Of a stretch of DNA of 35,732 nucleotides, positions 1 to 5,181 are shown piece after piece. Position 1 is the first letter of the stretch. Each line of letters begins with the position of its first letter. The notes under the pieces are model-generated. The model searched no databases. It saw nothing but the letters and a program-made list of their open reading frames with translations, and was not told where the DNA came from. The position numbers were made by a program, and so were the translations under genes. The stretch is from a virus, in the IMG/VR virus record IMGVR_UViG_3300009103_000090, positions 1-35,732 of that record. One strand, 5' to 3'.

Positions 1-1
1 C

Positions 2-172
2 GAGGATTTATACAAGACCACGGATAAGTTGAACAAGCATATAGAATCTATGGCTTTAAACAAAGTAAATATAGAATTTTTAACAAAACAAATGGATAAA
101 GTGTTAGAAGATATAGAAAAATTAAAAGACGCATCTAGAGAGATGAAATACACAAATGGAGGTACACATTAA
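2..172 (+). CDS. Hypothetical coiled-coil protein, 5' end cut by window edge
   Basis: An open frame runs from the first bases to a TAA at 170-172 with no start codon of its own that is clearly the true start, so the N-terminus lies outside the window. The visible 56 residues are rich in Lys, Glu, Asp and Leu with a heptad-like hydrophobic pattern (for example KVNIEFLTKQMDKVLEDIEK), which suggests an amphipathic or coiled-coil helix. The next gene starts immediately after the stop, with its GGAGG at 158-162 lying inside this frame, so the two are translationally linked. I do not recognise a family and assign no function. Confidence 0.6.
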   Translation, partial: EDLYKTTDKLNKHIESMALNKVNIEFLTKQMDKVLEDIEKLKDASREMKYTNGGTH

Positions 173-385
173 ATGATAGAGACAGTGGTCGCCCTAATTA
201 TGTTCATAGGAGCAGAAATTAAGGAGCACAGAATACAGCCAGATGGAATGGCCCAATGCTTACGCGGGAAAAGACACGCAGAGAGACAGTACACTCCAAA
301 TGTAACTTACAAATGCATTAAGAGTAAGGCTGAGACCGAGATTTACATGGGTGAAAAGTCTATTAAGAAATTGATATTAGACTGA
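173..385 (+). CDS. Small conserved-looking phage protein with hydrophobic N-terminus
   Basis: This 70-residue protein starts at an ATG 10 nt after a strong GGAGG Shine-Dalgarno (158-162), directly behind the previous stop. Residues 5-14 (VVALIMFIGA) are hydrophobic and could be a short signal or membrane anchor, followed by a charged, Cys-containing region (Cys29, Cys48) and a basic C-terminus. Its stop overlaps the next ATG by one base (TGATG), so it belongs to a tightly coupled run of small genes. It resembles small proteins I associate with marine phages, but I cannot name a family and infer no function. Confidence 0.75.
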   Translation: MIETVVALIMFIGAEIKEHRIQPDGMAQCLRGKRHAERQYTPNVTYKCIKSKAETEIYMGEKSIKKLILD

Positions 386-708
386 TGAAAAAATGGCTAA
401 AAACCCTATTGCGAAAATACTTAGGTGTAAGCTTTTCCGTCTCCGTAAAATCAAAAGCAAAAAGAAATACAATAAAAAGAAAAAGGCGTCCGAAATTGTC
501 AACTATCATAAAACAGATTGGTCGGATGCATACTGGTAAAGATTTAAATTTAGATTATGGTGTGTGCCCATACTGTGAATTTTATGTATCAATGATTAGT
601 TTTAGAAAAGGATTATATACATGTTTTAATTGTAGACAATTAGTTAAGCAACACATTAATGGCTCAGTGAAATATGTACCAGTGAGCCATGGCGAGAATA
701 AAATTTAA
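385..708 (+). CDS. Small zinc-ribbon protein
   Basis: The protein has 107 residues. The first 45 are strongly basic (KSKAKRNTIKRKRRPK). The C-terminal half carries two cysteine pairs, CPYC near residues 61-64 and CFNC near 80-83, the spacing expected of a single zinc ribbon. A basic tail plus a zinc ribbon suggests nucleic-acid binding, perhaps a transcription modulator, but this is inference from composition. Start and previous stop overlap by one base. The 3' end overlaps the start of the next small basic gene by 20 nt in another frame. Confidence 0.7.
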   Translation: MKKWLKTLLRKYLGVSFSVSVKSKAKRNTIKRKRRPKLSTIIKQIGRMHTGKDLNLDYGVCPYCEFYVSMISFRKGLYTCFNCRQLVKQHINGSVKYVPVSHGENKI

Positions 709-811
709 GAATATAGAAGTAAGAGCAAAGCCTAAAAAACGTCCTGGACGTCATAAAAAGCGCAGAAATAAACAAGAAAAAAGGCAACAAAAAAAGAGGA
801 AGAAGGGTTGA
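689..811 (+). CDS. 40-residue highly basic protein
   Basis: ATG at 689 opens a 40-codon frame ending at TGA 809-811. About half the residues are Lys or Arg (for example KKRPGRHKKRRNKQEKRQQ). It starts inside the end of the zinc-ribbon gene (GAGCC upstream, weak ribosome site). Such polybasic miniproteins usually bind nucleic acid or neutralise DNA charge. I recognise the type from marine phage genomes but cannot assign a function. The stop codon overlaps the -35 box of the promoter that follows. Confidence 0.6.
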   Translation: MARIKFKNIEVRAKPKKRPGRHKKRRNKQEKRQQKKRKKG

Positions 812-836
812 CAAAGATCATTTAATTTCCTATATA
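808..836 (+). promoter_or_regulatory. Sigma70-type promoter
   Basis: A perfect -35 box TTGACA (808-813) is followed by exactly 17 nt and a -10-like TATATA (831-836). The expected start point is near 843, nine or so bases before the ATG of the next gene at 852, so the leader would be very short. The -35 overlaps the stop codon of the preceding basic miniprotein. Host RNA polymerase would be expected to use it. Confidence 0.65.
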
Positions 837-851
837 TACAGCATAGAAAGT

Positions 852-1046
852 ATGAAGTATAAATTTAAAATAACAAAAGATGGAGCTGAACCAGAAGAAA
901 AGGAAGCTATGTCTTATAAAAAATTATTGAAGTCTTTGATTACCGCGGAACCCAAGTGGAGCGGCACTATCAAATACATTAATAAAAAACAGAAGGATGT
1001 TATACATTTTATCAGCAATGGTAGGAAGTATAATACTACTGTTTAA
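852..1046 (+). CDS. Hypothetical 64-residue protein
   Basis: This is the first gene behind the sigma70-type promoter at 808-836. The protein is charged and soluble, and looks alpha/beta with alternating Lys and hydrophobic residues (KYKFKITKDG at the start, ISNGRKYNTTV at the end). No motif is recognised. Stop and next ATG overlap as TAATG (1044-1048), so translation of the next gene is probably coupled. Upstream of the ATG only AGAAAG is visible as a possible ribosome site, consistent with a very short leader. Confidence 0.65.
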   Translation: MKYKFKITKDGAEPEEKEAMSYKKLLKSLITAEPKWSGTIKYINKKQKDVIHFISNGRKYNTTV

Positions 1047-1258
1047 TGGACTTAATAATTCTCACAGATGGGATGTATCATTTAGTTCCAGTAACTAAAG
1101 AGATGTTAAAATCTATTCAGTTGGTGGAAGAAACAGTGAAATACGCAGATCTCTGTGAGATATTAAGGTTAAAATTAACAGATTATGCTGATTACCCTAT
1201 CAATGCACATATGATGAAAGATGGTAGTGGTGATTTTTATGGGTGTATATGGAAATAG
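1046..1258 (+). CDS. Hypothetical 70-residue protein
   Basis: It begins in a TAATG overlap with the previous gene and ends inside the start of the peptide deformylase gene. The sequence is soluble with an acidic, helical middle (VEETVKYADLCEILRLKLTD). No known motif is visible. Position and overlaps on both sides indicate co-translation with the deformylase, but I infer no common function from this alone. Confidence 0.6.
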   Translation: MDLIILTDGMYHLVPVTKEMLKSIQLVEETVKYADLCEILRLKLTDYADYPINAHMMKDGSGDFYGCIWK

Positions 1259-1692
1259 TAAAACAACCACATGTCTTTTTAAGAGAAGGCACTAACGAAA
1301 TAGATATTCCTATTAGTCCAGATAATGAACAATTAATAGAGAATATGATTAAAGTAATGTATGAACACAATGGTGTTGGTCTTGCTGCAAATCAAATAGG
1401 TTATAACAGAAGAATCTTTGTGATGGATATAAGTAATGAAAGAGATAAACCACAAGTATTTGTCAATCCAGTTATAAAAACAAAAAATAATATTAAGATG
1501 GGCGACAATGAAGGTTGTCTATCTTGCCCTGGTCATGAAGTAAAAGTGAGTAGGTCTATATCTGTGAATCTTGAATGGATATGTAGACACGGAAAGAAAC
1601 AATTTAAAACATTTTATCATTTACCATGTAGAGTTGTGTTACATGAAATGGATCATTTAGATGGGAAATTAATTTTAGACTATGAAAAATAA
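1249..1692 (+). CDS. def: Phage peptide deformylase
   Basis: The protein removes the formyl group from the N-terminal methionine of nascent proteins, using an Fe2+ or Zn2+ ion. All three family motifs are present (numbering from ATG 1249, 147 residues): GVGLAANQ at 42-49, EGCLS at 88-92 with metal ligand Cys90, and HEMDH at 132-136 with ligands His132 and His136 and catalytic Glu133. It is about 20 residues shorter than typical bacterial enzymes and lacks the C-terminal helix, as is known for marine phage deformylases. A GTG two codons upstream (1243) is an alternative start. The gene overlaps its predecessor's stop. Phage versions are thought to sustain maturation of virus or host photosystem/respiratory proteins late in infection. 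No disrupted residue is seen. Confidence 0.93.
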   Translation: MEIVKQPHVFLREGTNEIDIPISPDNEQLIENMIKVMYEHNGVGLAANQIGYNRRIFVMDISNERDKPQVFVNPVIKTKNNIKMGDNEGCLSCPGHEVKVSRSISVNLEWICRHGKKQFKTFYHLPCRVVLHEMDHLDGKLILDYEK

Positions 1693-1933
1693 GAAAGTCC
1701 CGATCTCTGAAGAGGGACAACAGAGACATCGGGAACAAAAGGTGGGAAGAATTAAATTCTTCCGTGAGAAGAACACAATTCTAACACAATTTGGACACAT
1801 AGTCAACTATGTAGCTGGGTCCTTTGGTTGTGGAATTTTTGGCTCTATGTCTTGGCACACAAACCTAATATATAAACCATACTTATTGACTTCTTCGGCA
1901 CCTAAATCTACCATTTTATCAAATGATCTCTGA
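1682..1933 (+). CDS. Doubtful open frame of 83 residues
   Basis: An ATG inside the end of the deformylase gene opens a frame to 1933. Its first 40 residues are charged and plausible (ISEEGQQRHREQKVGRIKFF), but the second half is the antisense of the minus-strand secreted-protein gene and looks non-protein-like. The first half also coincides with a series of strong DNA dyads (1699-1812) that look like a transcription end region. I lean towards this being spurious or only its first half being real. Confidence 0.25.
   Translation: MKNKKVPISEEGQQRHREQKVGRIKFFREKNTILTQFGHIVNYVAGSFGCGIFGSMSWHTNLIYKPYLLTSSAPKSTILSNDL
1699..1812. terminator. Cluster of three dyads between convergent genes
   Basis: Three inverted repeats lie in a row between the end of the deformylase gene and the end of the minus-strand gene. 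The first pairs CCCGATCTCTG (1699-1709) with CAGAG-AC-ATCGGG (1721-1733). The second is a perfect palindrome GGAAGAATT-A-AATTCTTCC (1745-1763). The third is ACATAG-TCAA-CTATGT (1797-1812), which contains the minus-strand stop codon. None has a classical T-run, so a bidirectional termination or mRNA-end-protection role is inferred from position. Confidence 0.4.
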
Positions 1934-2043
1934 TATCCATCCAACATACATGAGAAATTATCTCCGTACGTATCTTCAAACGTGTGGGGTTGTAAACATG
2001 TTCCCATATAAAGAGAACACAAAAATATTGTTAGCTTTATCAT
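1807..2043 (-). CDS. Small secreted or membrane-anchored protein
   Basis: The 78-residue product starts at the ATG at 2043 (a TTG two codons earlier is less likely, because AGGA sits 9 nt before the ATG on the minus strand). Residues 1-16 (MIKLTIFLCSLYMGTC) form a hydrophobic signal-like segment ending in Cys; the lipobox is poor (Gly-Thr before Cys). The mature part has two further cysteines (FSCML and RFVCQD) and the phrase GAEEVNKYG, which I associate with small secreted proteins of marine phages. It is a lone minus-strand gene in a plus-strand block, divergent from 2079. The function is unknown. Confidence 0.65.
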   Translation of the reverse strand: MIKLTIFLCSLYMGTCLQPHTFEDTYGDNFSCMLDGYQRSFDKMVDLGAEEVNKYGLYIRFVCQDIEPKIPQPKDPAT

Positions 2044-2071
2044 TGACAATCCTATCTAAATATCCTATAAA
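2043..2071 (+). promoter_or_regulatory. Near-consensus sigma70 promoter, transcript apparently leaderless
   Basis: TTGACA (2043-2048), a 17-nt spacer and TATAAA (2066-2071) make a near-consensus promoter. Only seven bases (TTAAATT) separate the -10 box from the ATG at 2079, which puts the expected transcription start at or next to the start codon. No Shine-Dalgarno is possible on such a transcript. The -35 box abuts the start codon of the divergent minus-strand gene. Confidence 0.7.
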
Positions 2072-2078
2072 TTAAATT

Positions 2079-2213
2079 ATGGAAAGTAAGAAATTAATTT
2101 CACTTGTTAAGGAAATCATAAAAGATTTCATTAAGTTGAAAGCGAAAGTATCACTTTTAGAAACTAAAGTAAATCAGTTAATCAAGGAGAAGAAACATGA
2201 CAGATATAACTAA
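2079..2213 (+). CDS. 44-residue coiled-coil miniprotein
   Basis: The ATG at 2079 sits 7 nt behind the -10 box of a strong promoter, with no ribosome binding site upstream. The protein is a single amphipathic helix with Leu/Ile/Val heptads (LISLVKEIIKDFIKLKAKVS, then LLETKVNQLI), typical of a small coiled coil or phage scaffold/regulator peptide. It overlaps the start of the next gene by 17 nt, and AAGGAG within its end (2184-2189) serves that gene. The function is unknown. Confidence 0.6.
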   Translation: MESKKLISLVKEIIKDFIKLKAKVSLLETKVNQLIKEKKHDRYN

Positions 2214-2379
2214 ATATCGTAACATATCAGTCACTCATAAGGTGTATAATGATTTGATTGCTATATCAAAAGCACAAATACCTGGTGTTAAACTCTCTGT
2301 AAGCAAGACTGTTGAAACGTTGGCTACTAAAGAAAAGAAACGTTTAAACGGTAAACTCTCAGGGAAAAAACATGAGTGA
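2197..2379 (+). CDS. Putative ribbon-helix-helix-like small protein
   Basis: The 60-residue protein begins 7 nt after AAGGAG. The order of a short beta strand (RNISVTHKVY), a helix (NDLIAISK) and a second helix starting LSVSKTVETLATKEKKR matches the layout of CopG/Arc-type ribbon-helix-helix DNA-binding proteins. The match is by pattern only. If correct, it would bind operators as a dimer and could regulate the neighbouring phage promoters. Its end overlaps the next ATG by 8 nt. Confidence 0.6.
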   Translation: MTDITKYRNISVTHKVYNDLIAISKAQIPGVKLSVSKTVETLATKEKKRLNGKLSGKKHE

Positions 2380-2965
2380 TGGATTTTTAAACTCGCAGAC
2401 GCTACCTATAGAAAATTCGCAAGAGACGGATTGGTGTAAAGTATTATGGGTAGCTGTACTGGAGAGAGCAGTCATGGATGCTTTCTTTCCTACAGATCAT
2501 AAAGAATCAGCCGAAGCATTAAAATGGATAGATAAAGAAAATGAAGATTTCCAGATGGTTTGCAGATTTGCAGGACTTGAACCGGAATTTGTTTATGAAA
2601 AACTATATGTTAAAATTAAACTTCGAGAAAAATTTTTTAGAAATTTTTTAGAAACGAGAGATGCAAAAGAAGTTGCGATGAGAAATAAACTTTTAGCAGA
2701 AGACCGAGCACTCCCTATTGAAGAACAAAAGTATGATAAGAATAAAATGATGCTTAAGTTGTTAAACATCGAAGATAAAAAATTAGAGAAAGATAGTACA
2801 TACAAGGTTAAGTATGATAAGAATAATCCTGACGATATGAAAAGATTAGAAGTACACGCTATTGATGAATGTATTATGAACTTAGATACTGATACAATAA
2901 ATAAAGTAGAAAAAGTAGAAGAAGCTAAATTTACAAAGGAGTTACAATGTCTAAACATAAGATGA
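2372..2965 (+). CDS. Conserved hypothetical phage protein, 197 residues
   Basis: The N-terminal part has a pattern I associate with a small family of phage proteins: WVAVLERAVMDAF around 26-38, a short acidic linker, then a Trp-Ile-Asp helix and VCRFAGLEPEFV around 63-74. A helix-turn-helix-like arrangement around AGLEPEFVYEKL is possible. The C-terminal 100 residues are charged and probably helical. The function is unknown. It overlaps both neighbours (8 nt upstream, 19 nt downstream), and the ribosome site AAAGGAG (2935-2941) near its end serves the zinc-finger gene. Confidence 0.7.
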   Translation: MSDGFLNSQTLPIENSQETDWCKVLWVAVLERAVMDAFFPTDHKESAEALKWIDKENEDFQMVCRFAGLEPEFVYEKLYVKIKLREKFFRNFLETRDAKEVAMRNKLLAEDRALPIEEQKYDKNKMMLKLLNIEDKKLEKDSTYKVKYDKNNPDDMKRLEVHAIDECIMNLDTDTINKVEKVEEAKFTKELQCLNIR

Positions 2966-3165
2966 TATGTCCTAAATGTAATGGTAATGGATATGTAAAA
3001 AAGAAAACACCTATTTTTAGCATATGGCGATGGGGTTTAACTAAACATTCTGTCGTACAATGTAAAAAATGTAAATCAGAAGGAGAGATAGAGATAGATG
3101 AACAACTGGGAACGGGTCAGTATAACCCTTATGCTGTTCACGATCACATTGATCGTCTTCACTAG
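2947..3165 (+). CDS. DnaJ-type zinc-finger miniprotein
   Basis: The 72-residue protein has CPKCNGNGY at residues 8-16 and CKKCKSEGE around 39-47. The first matches the CxxCxGxG module of the DnaJ cysteine-rich domain, and the pair would bind one zinc ion. No J domain is present, so it is not a chaperone of the usual type. In other proteins this module mediates protein-protein contacts. It begins within the previous gene behind AAAGGAG, and its last 68 nt are shared in another frame with the lipoprotein gene at 3098. Confidence 0.7.
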   Translation: MSKHKMICPKCNGNGYVKKKTPIFSIWRWGLTKHSVVQCKKCKSEGEIEIDEQLGTGQYNPYAVHDHIDRLH

Positions 3166-3235
3166 TGGATGTGCCATGAAAGACGTGAATCCATGGACAA
3201 CAGCAACAAGGATAGTATTGAATGAATCAAAATAA
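3098..3235 (+). CDS. Small lipoprotein
   Basis: The 45-residue frame has a charged N-terminus, a hydrophobic stretch (ITLMLFTITLIVF) and a lipobox TSGC at 22-25, so signal peptidase II processing at Cys25 would leave a mature peptide of about 20 residues (AMKDVNPWTTATRIV...). It starts inside the zinc-finger gene, 68 nt before that gene's stop, in the +1 frame, with AAGGAG about 13 nt upstream. Size and lipidation resemble Rz1-type outer-membrane spanins, but the enclosing gene is not Rz-like, so that role is speculative. Envelope function is likely. Confidence 0.6.
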   Translation: MNNWERVSITLMLFTITLIVFTSGCAMKDVNPWTTATRIVLNESK

Positions 3236-3311
3236 TTTTTTTATATTAGTTTTTGGTGGACTTGGAGTTATGATCATTCTAAGTTTATATATGATAATAT
3301 TTGTAATATGA
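3222..3311 (+). CDS. 29-residue single-span membrane peptide
   Basis: ATG at 3222 overlaps the end of the lipoprotein gene by 14 nt. After MNQNN the whole remaining peptide is hydrophobic (FFILVFGGLGVMIILSLYMI), one transmembrane helix ending at a TGA that overlaps the next ATG (ATGA at 3308-3311). Small phage membrane peptides of this kind can be holin-like or modulate the host envelope. Support is from the coupling and clean membrane helix only. Confidence 0.5.
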   Translation: MNQNNFFILVFGGLGVMIILSLYMIIFVI

Positions 3312-3472
3312 GTAAGGATTCCAAAGGTACAAAATGGGATGGAAAATCAAGGGTTTCCACGAATAAGTATAGAAAAAGATGGGAAGAAATTTTCGGAAAA
3401 AAAGAACAGGATGAATTAGATGAATCTTATAAACAGTCATTAAGAAATAAAAAAGAAAGAGAAAAAATATGA
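3308..3472 (+). CDS. 54-residue hydrophilic phage protein
   Basis: It starts in an ATGA overlap and ends in another (3469-3472). The sequence is strongly charged and Trp-containing (MSKDSKGTKWDGKSRVSTNK, then KRWEEIFGKKEQDELDESYK). I recognise the DSKGTKWDGKSR opening as typical of a small protein seen repeatedly in marine phages, function unknown. The tight overlaps argue that it is translated together with its neighbours. Confidence 0.6.
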   Translation: MSKDSKGTKWDGKSRVSTNKYRKRWEEIFGKKEQDELDESYKQSLRNKKEREKI

Positions 3473-3636
3473 ATGATGAGACAAAACAACTATTAGAGGA
3501 GATTAAAGCTTATCGGAACGATATGGTAGCGCGTAATTATCCCTTTCAACAGATTAGTAATATTATTACTAAATGGGAAAGAAATGAAGCTTCAGCTAAG
3601 GTCTTTAAAGAGGTAAATGAAAAAATTAAAACTTAA
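3469..3636 (+). CDS. 55-residue hypothetical protein
   Basis: It is the next link in the ATGA-coupled chain. It is a soluble, mostly helical protein (TKQLLEEIKAYRNDMVARNY, PFQQISNIITKWERNE) without a known motif. Its end overlaps the start of the following 36-residue frame by 20 nt. No function is inferred. Confidence 0.55.
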   Translation: MNDETKQLLEEIKAYRNDMVARNYPFQQISNIITKWERNEASAKVFKEVNEKIKT

Positions 3637-3727
3637 AATTTTAAAAGTGATCCAACACACGTGTCACAGGATTGGTGATTGGGCTTGGATGAAGAGAGTA
3701 TTATTACTAAATGAAAAAAAGCGATAA
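3617..3727 (+). CDS. 36-residue basic miniprotein
   Basis: The frame lies between the previous gene and the exonuclease gene and overlaps both (20 and 17 nt). The peptide is basic with several aromatic residues (IQHTCHRIGDWAWMKRVLLL). The H-x-x-x-D-W-x-W pattern looks like small proteins in related phages, but this is from memory and unverified. It could be a real gene or simply the translational bridge to the exonuclease. Confidence 0.4.
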   Translation: MKKLKLKILKVIQHTCHRIGDWAWMKRVLLLNEKKR

Positions 3728-4430
3728 ATATACCTATAGACAAGGTACACAGTTAACGGACCAGGGATCGCGGATCTATGAGGTCGACGGTATGAGAGCA
3801 CCGAGCGTTACAACAATACTTGCAAAAACTAAAAATCAAGAGTATTTAAACGCGTGGAAAAATAAAGTAGGACATGAAGAAGCAGAACGAATTAAGAATT
3901 TATCTTCGAAGCGAGGGACCGCCATGCATAAGTTCTTGGAAAAACACATCATCGGTGAAGGTTACGACGATCTTACGAACGTTGGTAAAGAAGCTAAGCC
4001 GATGGCTCAAAAAATTATTGACACTGGGTTAACTCCGGTCACAGAGTATTTTGGCTCGGAAGTGACTGTGCATTATACAGGATTATACGCTGGAAGTACA
4101 GATTTAGTTTGTTTACACAATGATATGGAAACTATTGTTGACTTTAAGCAAGCAAATAGACCAAAGAAAGTAGAGTGGATAGAGGATTACTACCTACAGG
4201 TTGCGGCATATGCTATGGCGCATGACCAAATGTATGGCTCTAGTATTAGGCAAGGAGTTATATTGGTATGTACTCCTGACCTATATTTACAAGAATTCAG
4301 GTTTCAAGACCATGAAATGCGTAGATGGAGACACGCATTCTTGAAACGATTAGACCAATATTATGAAATGCAACGAGATGAGAAGGAGCAAGCGTCTGTT
4401 AAGATGACTCCGGGAGATTTCGGTGTATAA
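3711..4430 (+). CDS. RecB/MGME1-like PD-(D/E)XK exonuclease
   Basis: The 239-residue protein has the motifs of Cas4/RecB-type nucleases: SVTTIL at 32-36, RGTAMHKF at 68-75, Glu117, GSTDLV with Asp131, DFK at 144-146 and QVAAYAMA (Q163, Y167). The last is the QxxxY motif of processive RecB-like exonucleases. Spacing matches the mitochondrial MGME1 and phage PDDEXK_1 families. It probably degrades single-stranded DNA ends during phage recombination, replication or host DNA breakdown in the cytoplasm. All presumed catalytic residues are present. It starts in overlap with a small frame, with no clear Shine-Dalgarno. It is the last gene of the leftmost block and is followed by a non-coding region. 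Confidence 0.85.
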   Translation: MKKSDKYTYRQGTQLTDQGSRIYEVDGMRAPSVTTILAKTKNQEYLNAWKNKVGHEEAERIKNLSSKRGTAMHKFLEKHIIGEGYDDLTNVGKEAKPMAQKIIDTGLTPVTEYFGSEVTVHYTGLYAGSTDLVCLHNDMETIVDFKQANRPKKVEWIEDYYLQVAAYAMAHDQMYGSSIRQGVILVCTPDLYLQEFRFQDHEMRRWRHAFLKRLDQYYEMQRDEKEQASVKMTPGDFGV

Positions 4431-4799
4431 TTCATTACAAGTTGGGGCCCGTCAGTCCTTTCGCGCTGTGCCGACAGCGTACAAGGTAGACTGTGTGACG
4501 GTTTCACCCCTTTCTCACAATACGCAGTCTGCCATCGGCTATTCATATGGGTGTGACATTTATGTCACACTCTTACGACTATATAGGGATATGAGAAGTT
4601 TTGTACATAGTGAAATTAAAAACACCTCAGAAAAAGGTAGAATAGTAAGTTTTGGCTTAGAAGCATTGATATTACTAGCAAAAGTACCTTACTTTTTACT
4701 TACTTTTTCTACTTTTTTACACAATACACGCGCGCGAATGGTTGTTTTCCCTTTGCTTAAAAGTTTTCATATGCTATATAGGGGGTGGGTTATGTGCAT
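4431..4799. other. Hairpin-rich non-coding region
   Basis: No convincing gene is found here. A long open frame crosses the region, but its product is not protein-like. The left half holds three strong dyads: CGCTGT-GCCG-ACAGCG (4464-4479); AGACTGTGTGA (4488-4498) pairing with TCACA (4515-4519) and CAGTCT (4525-4530); and the palindrome at 4551-4570. The right half is T-rich with two copies of CTATATAGGG (4579-4588, 4774-4783). Likely roles are regulation of the genes to the right or an RNA element. Confidence 0.5.
4551..4570. promoter_or_regulatory. Perfect operator-like palindrome
   Basis: GTGTGACAT-TT-ATGTCACAC is a perfect 9-bp dyad with a 2-bp centre. The half-site TGTGA/TCACA also occurs just upstream at 4494-4498 and 4515-4519. 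It resembles CRP/FNR sites but with an 8-bp gap instead of 6, so it is more likely a phage repressor or activator operator. It lies about 10 bp upstream of a TATATA box (4580-4585), overlapping where a -35 element would be. Confidence 0.5.
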
Positions 4800-4931
4800 A
4801 TGGGAAAAGAAAAAGAAGATTGGATGGTTGCATTCAATCGTAAACACAATTCACATTTAGATGCCAAAAAGAAAACCAAAAAAAAGAAGACCAAGAGTAA
4901 GAAAAAGAATCGTAAACGCAATTCAACCTAA
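4800..4931 (+). CDS. 43-residue lysine-rich protein
   Basis: The frame begins MGKEKEDWMVAFNRKHNSHL and then becomes almost pure Lys/Thr/Arg. The N-terminal part (EDWMV) looks like a conserved opening of small phage proteins. Its basic tail is encoded by DNA that is also the start of the next gene in a different frame (71-nt overlap). A TATATA box at 4775-4780 with TTGCTT 16 nt upstream could be its promoter; the ribosome site is weak. Probably nucleic-acid binding, by charge only. Confidence 0.45.
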   Translation: MGKEKEDWMVAFNRKHNSHLDAKKKTKKKKTKSKKKNRKRNST

Positions 4932-5181
4932 TACAATTCCTTATAAGAAGGTTAGAGTTGAGTGGTGTGATATCTTAAGTGATAGTGGTTGGACTGATGA
5001 AAAAGGTTTTAACAAAATGAAATTGGCATTTCCTGTAAATGAAGGATGGGTGTTTTCTAAAACAGACGACGCAATTAAACTATTTGCTTCTTATGATAAA
5101 GAAGATGATGGTTCGTTTACTTTTGGGGATCGGACGATGATTCCTTTGGCTTGTGTGAAGAAGATTGTGAAACTTTCTTAA
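4861..5181 (+). CDS. Conserved hypothetical protein with basic N-terminus
   Basis: The first 25 residues are polybasic (PKRKPKKRRPRVRKR). The remaining 80 form a compact domain with several aromatic and acidic residues (VEWCDILSDSGWTDEKGF, LFASYDKEDDGSFTFGDRT) that looks conserved, possibly a small beta-barrel. The combination suggests binding to nucleic acid, but no family is recognised. Its first 71 nt are shared with the lysine-rich frame at 4800, and its last 65 nt are antisense to the 3' end of the small terminase gene. The true start could lie within the basic part, which cannot be settled here. Confidence 0.65.
   Translation: MPKRKPKKRRPRVRKRIVNAIQPNTIPYKKVRVEWCDILSDSGWTDEKGFNKMKLAFPVNEGWVFSKTDDAIKLFASYDKEDDGSFTFGDRTMIPLACVKKIVKLS

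Noticed and set aside
2593-2958. Minus-strand frame of 121 codons
   Set aside because: Ser/Phe/Leu-rich antisense of the A-rich gene at 2372, with no start signals.
3098-3235. Lipoprotein as an Rz1-type spanin
   Set aside because: Size and lipobox fit, but it is embedded in a zinc-finger gene and not in an Rz-like inner-membrane coiled-coil gene, so I keep it as a plain lipoprotein.
4423-4860. Open frame of 145 codons after the exonuclease
   Set aside because: The product is not protein-like, lies over strong hairpins and an operator palindrome, and has no ribosome site. I treat the region as non-coding.
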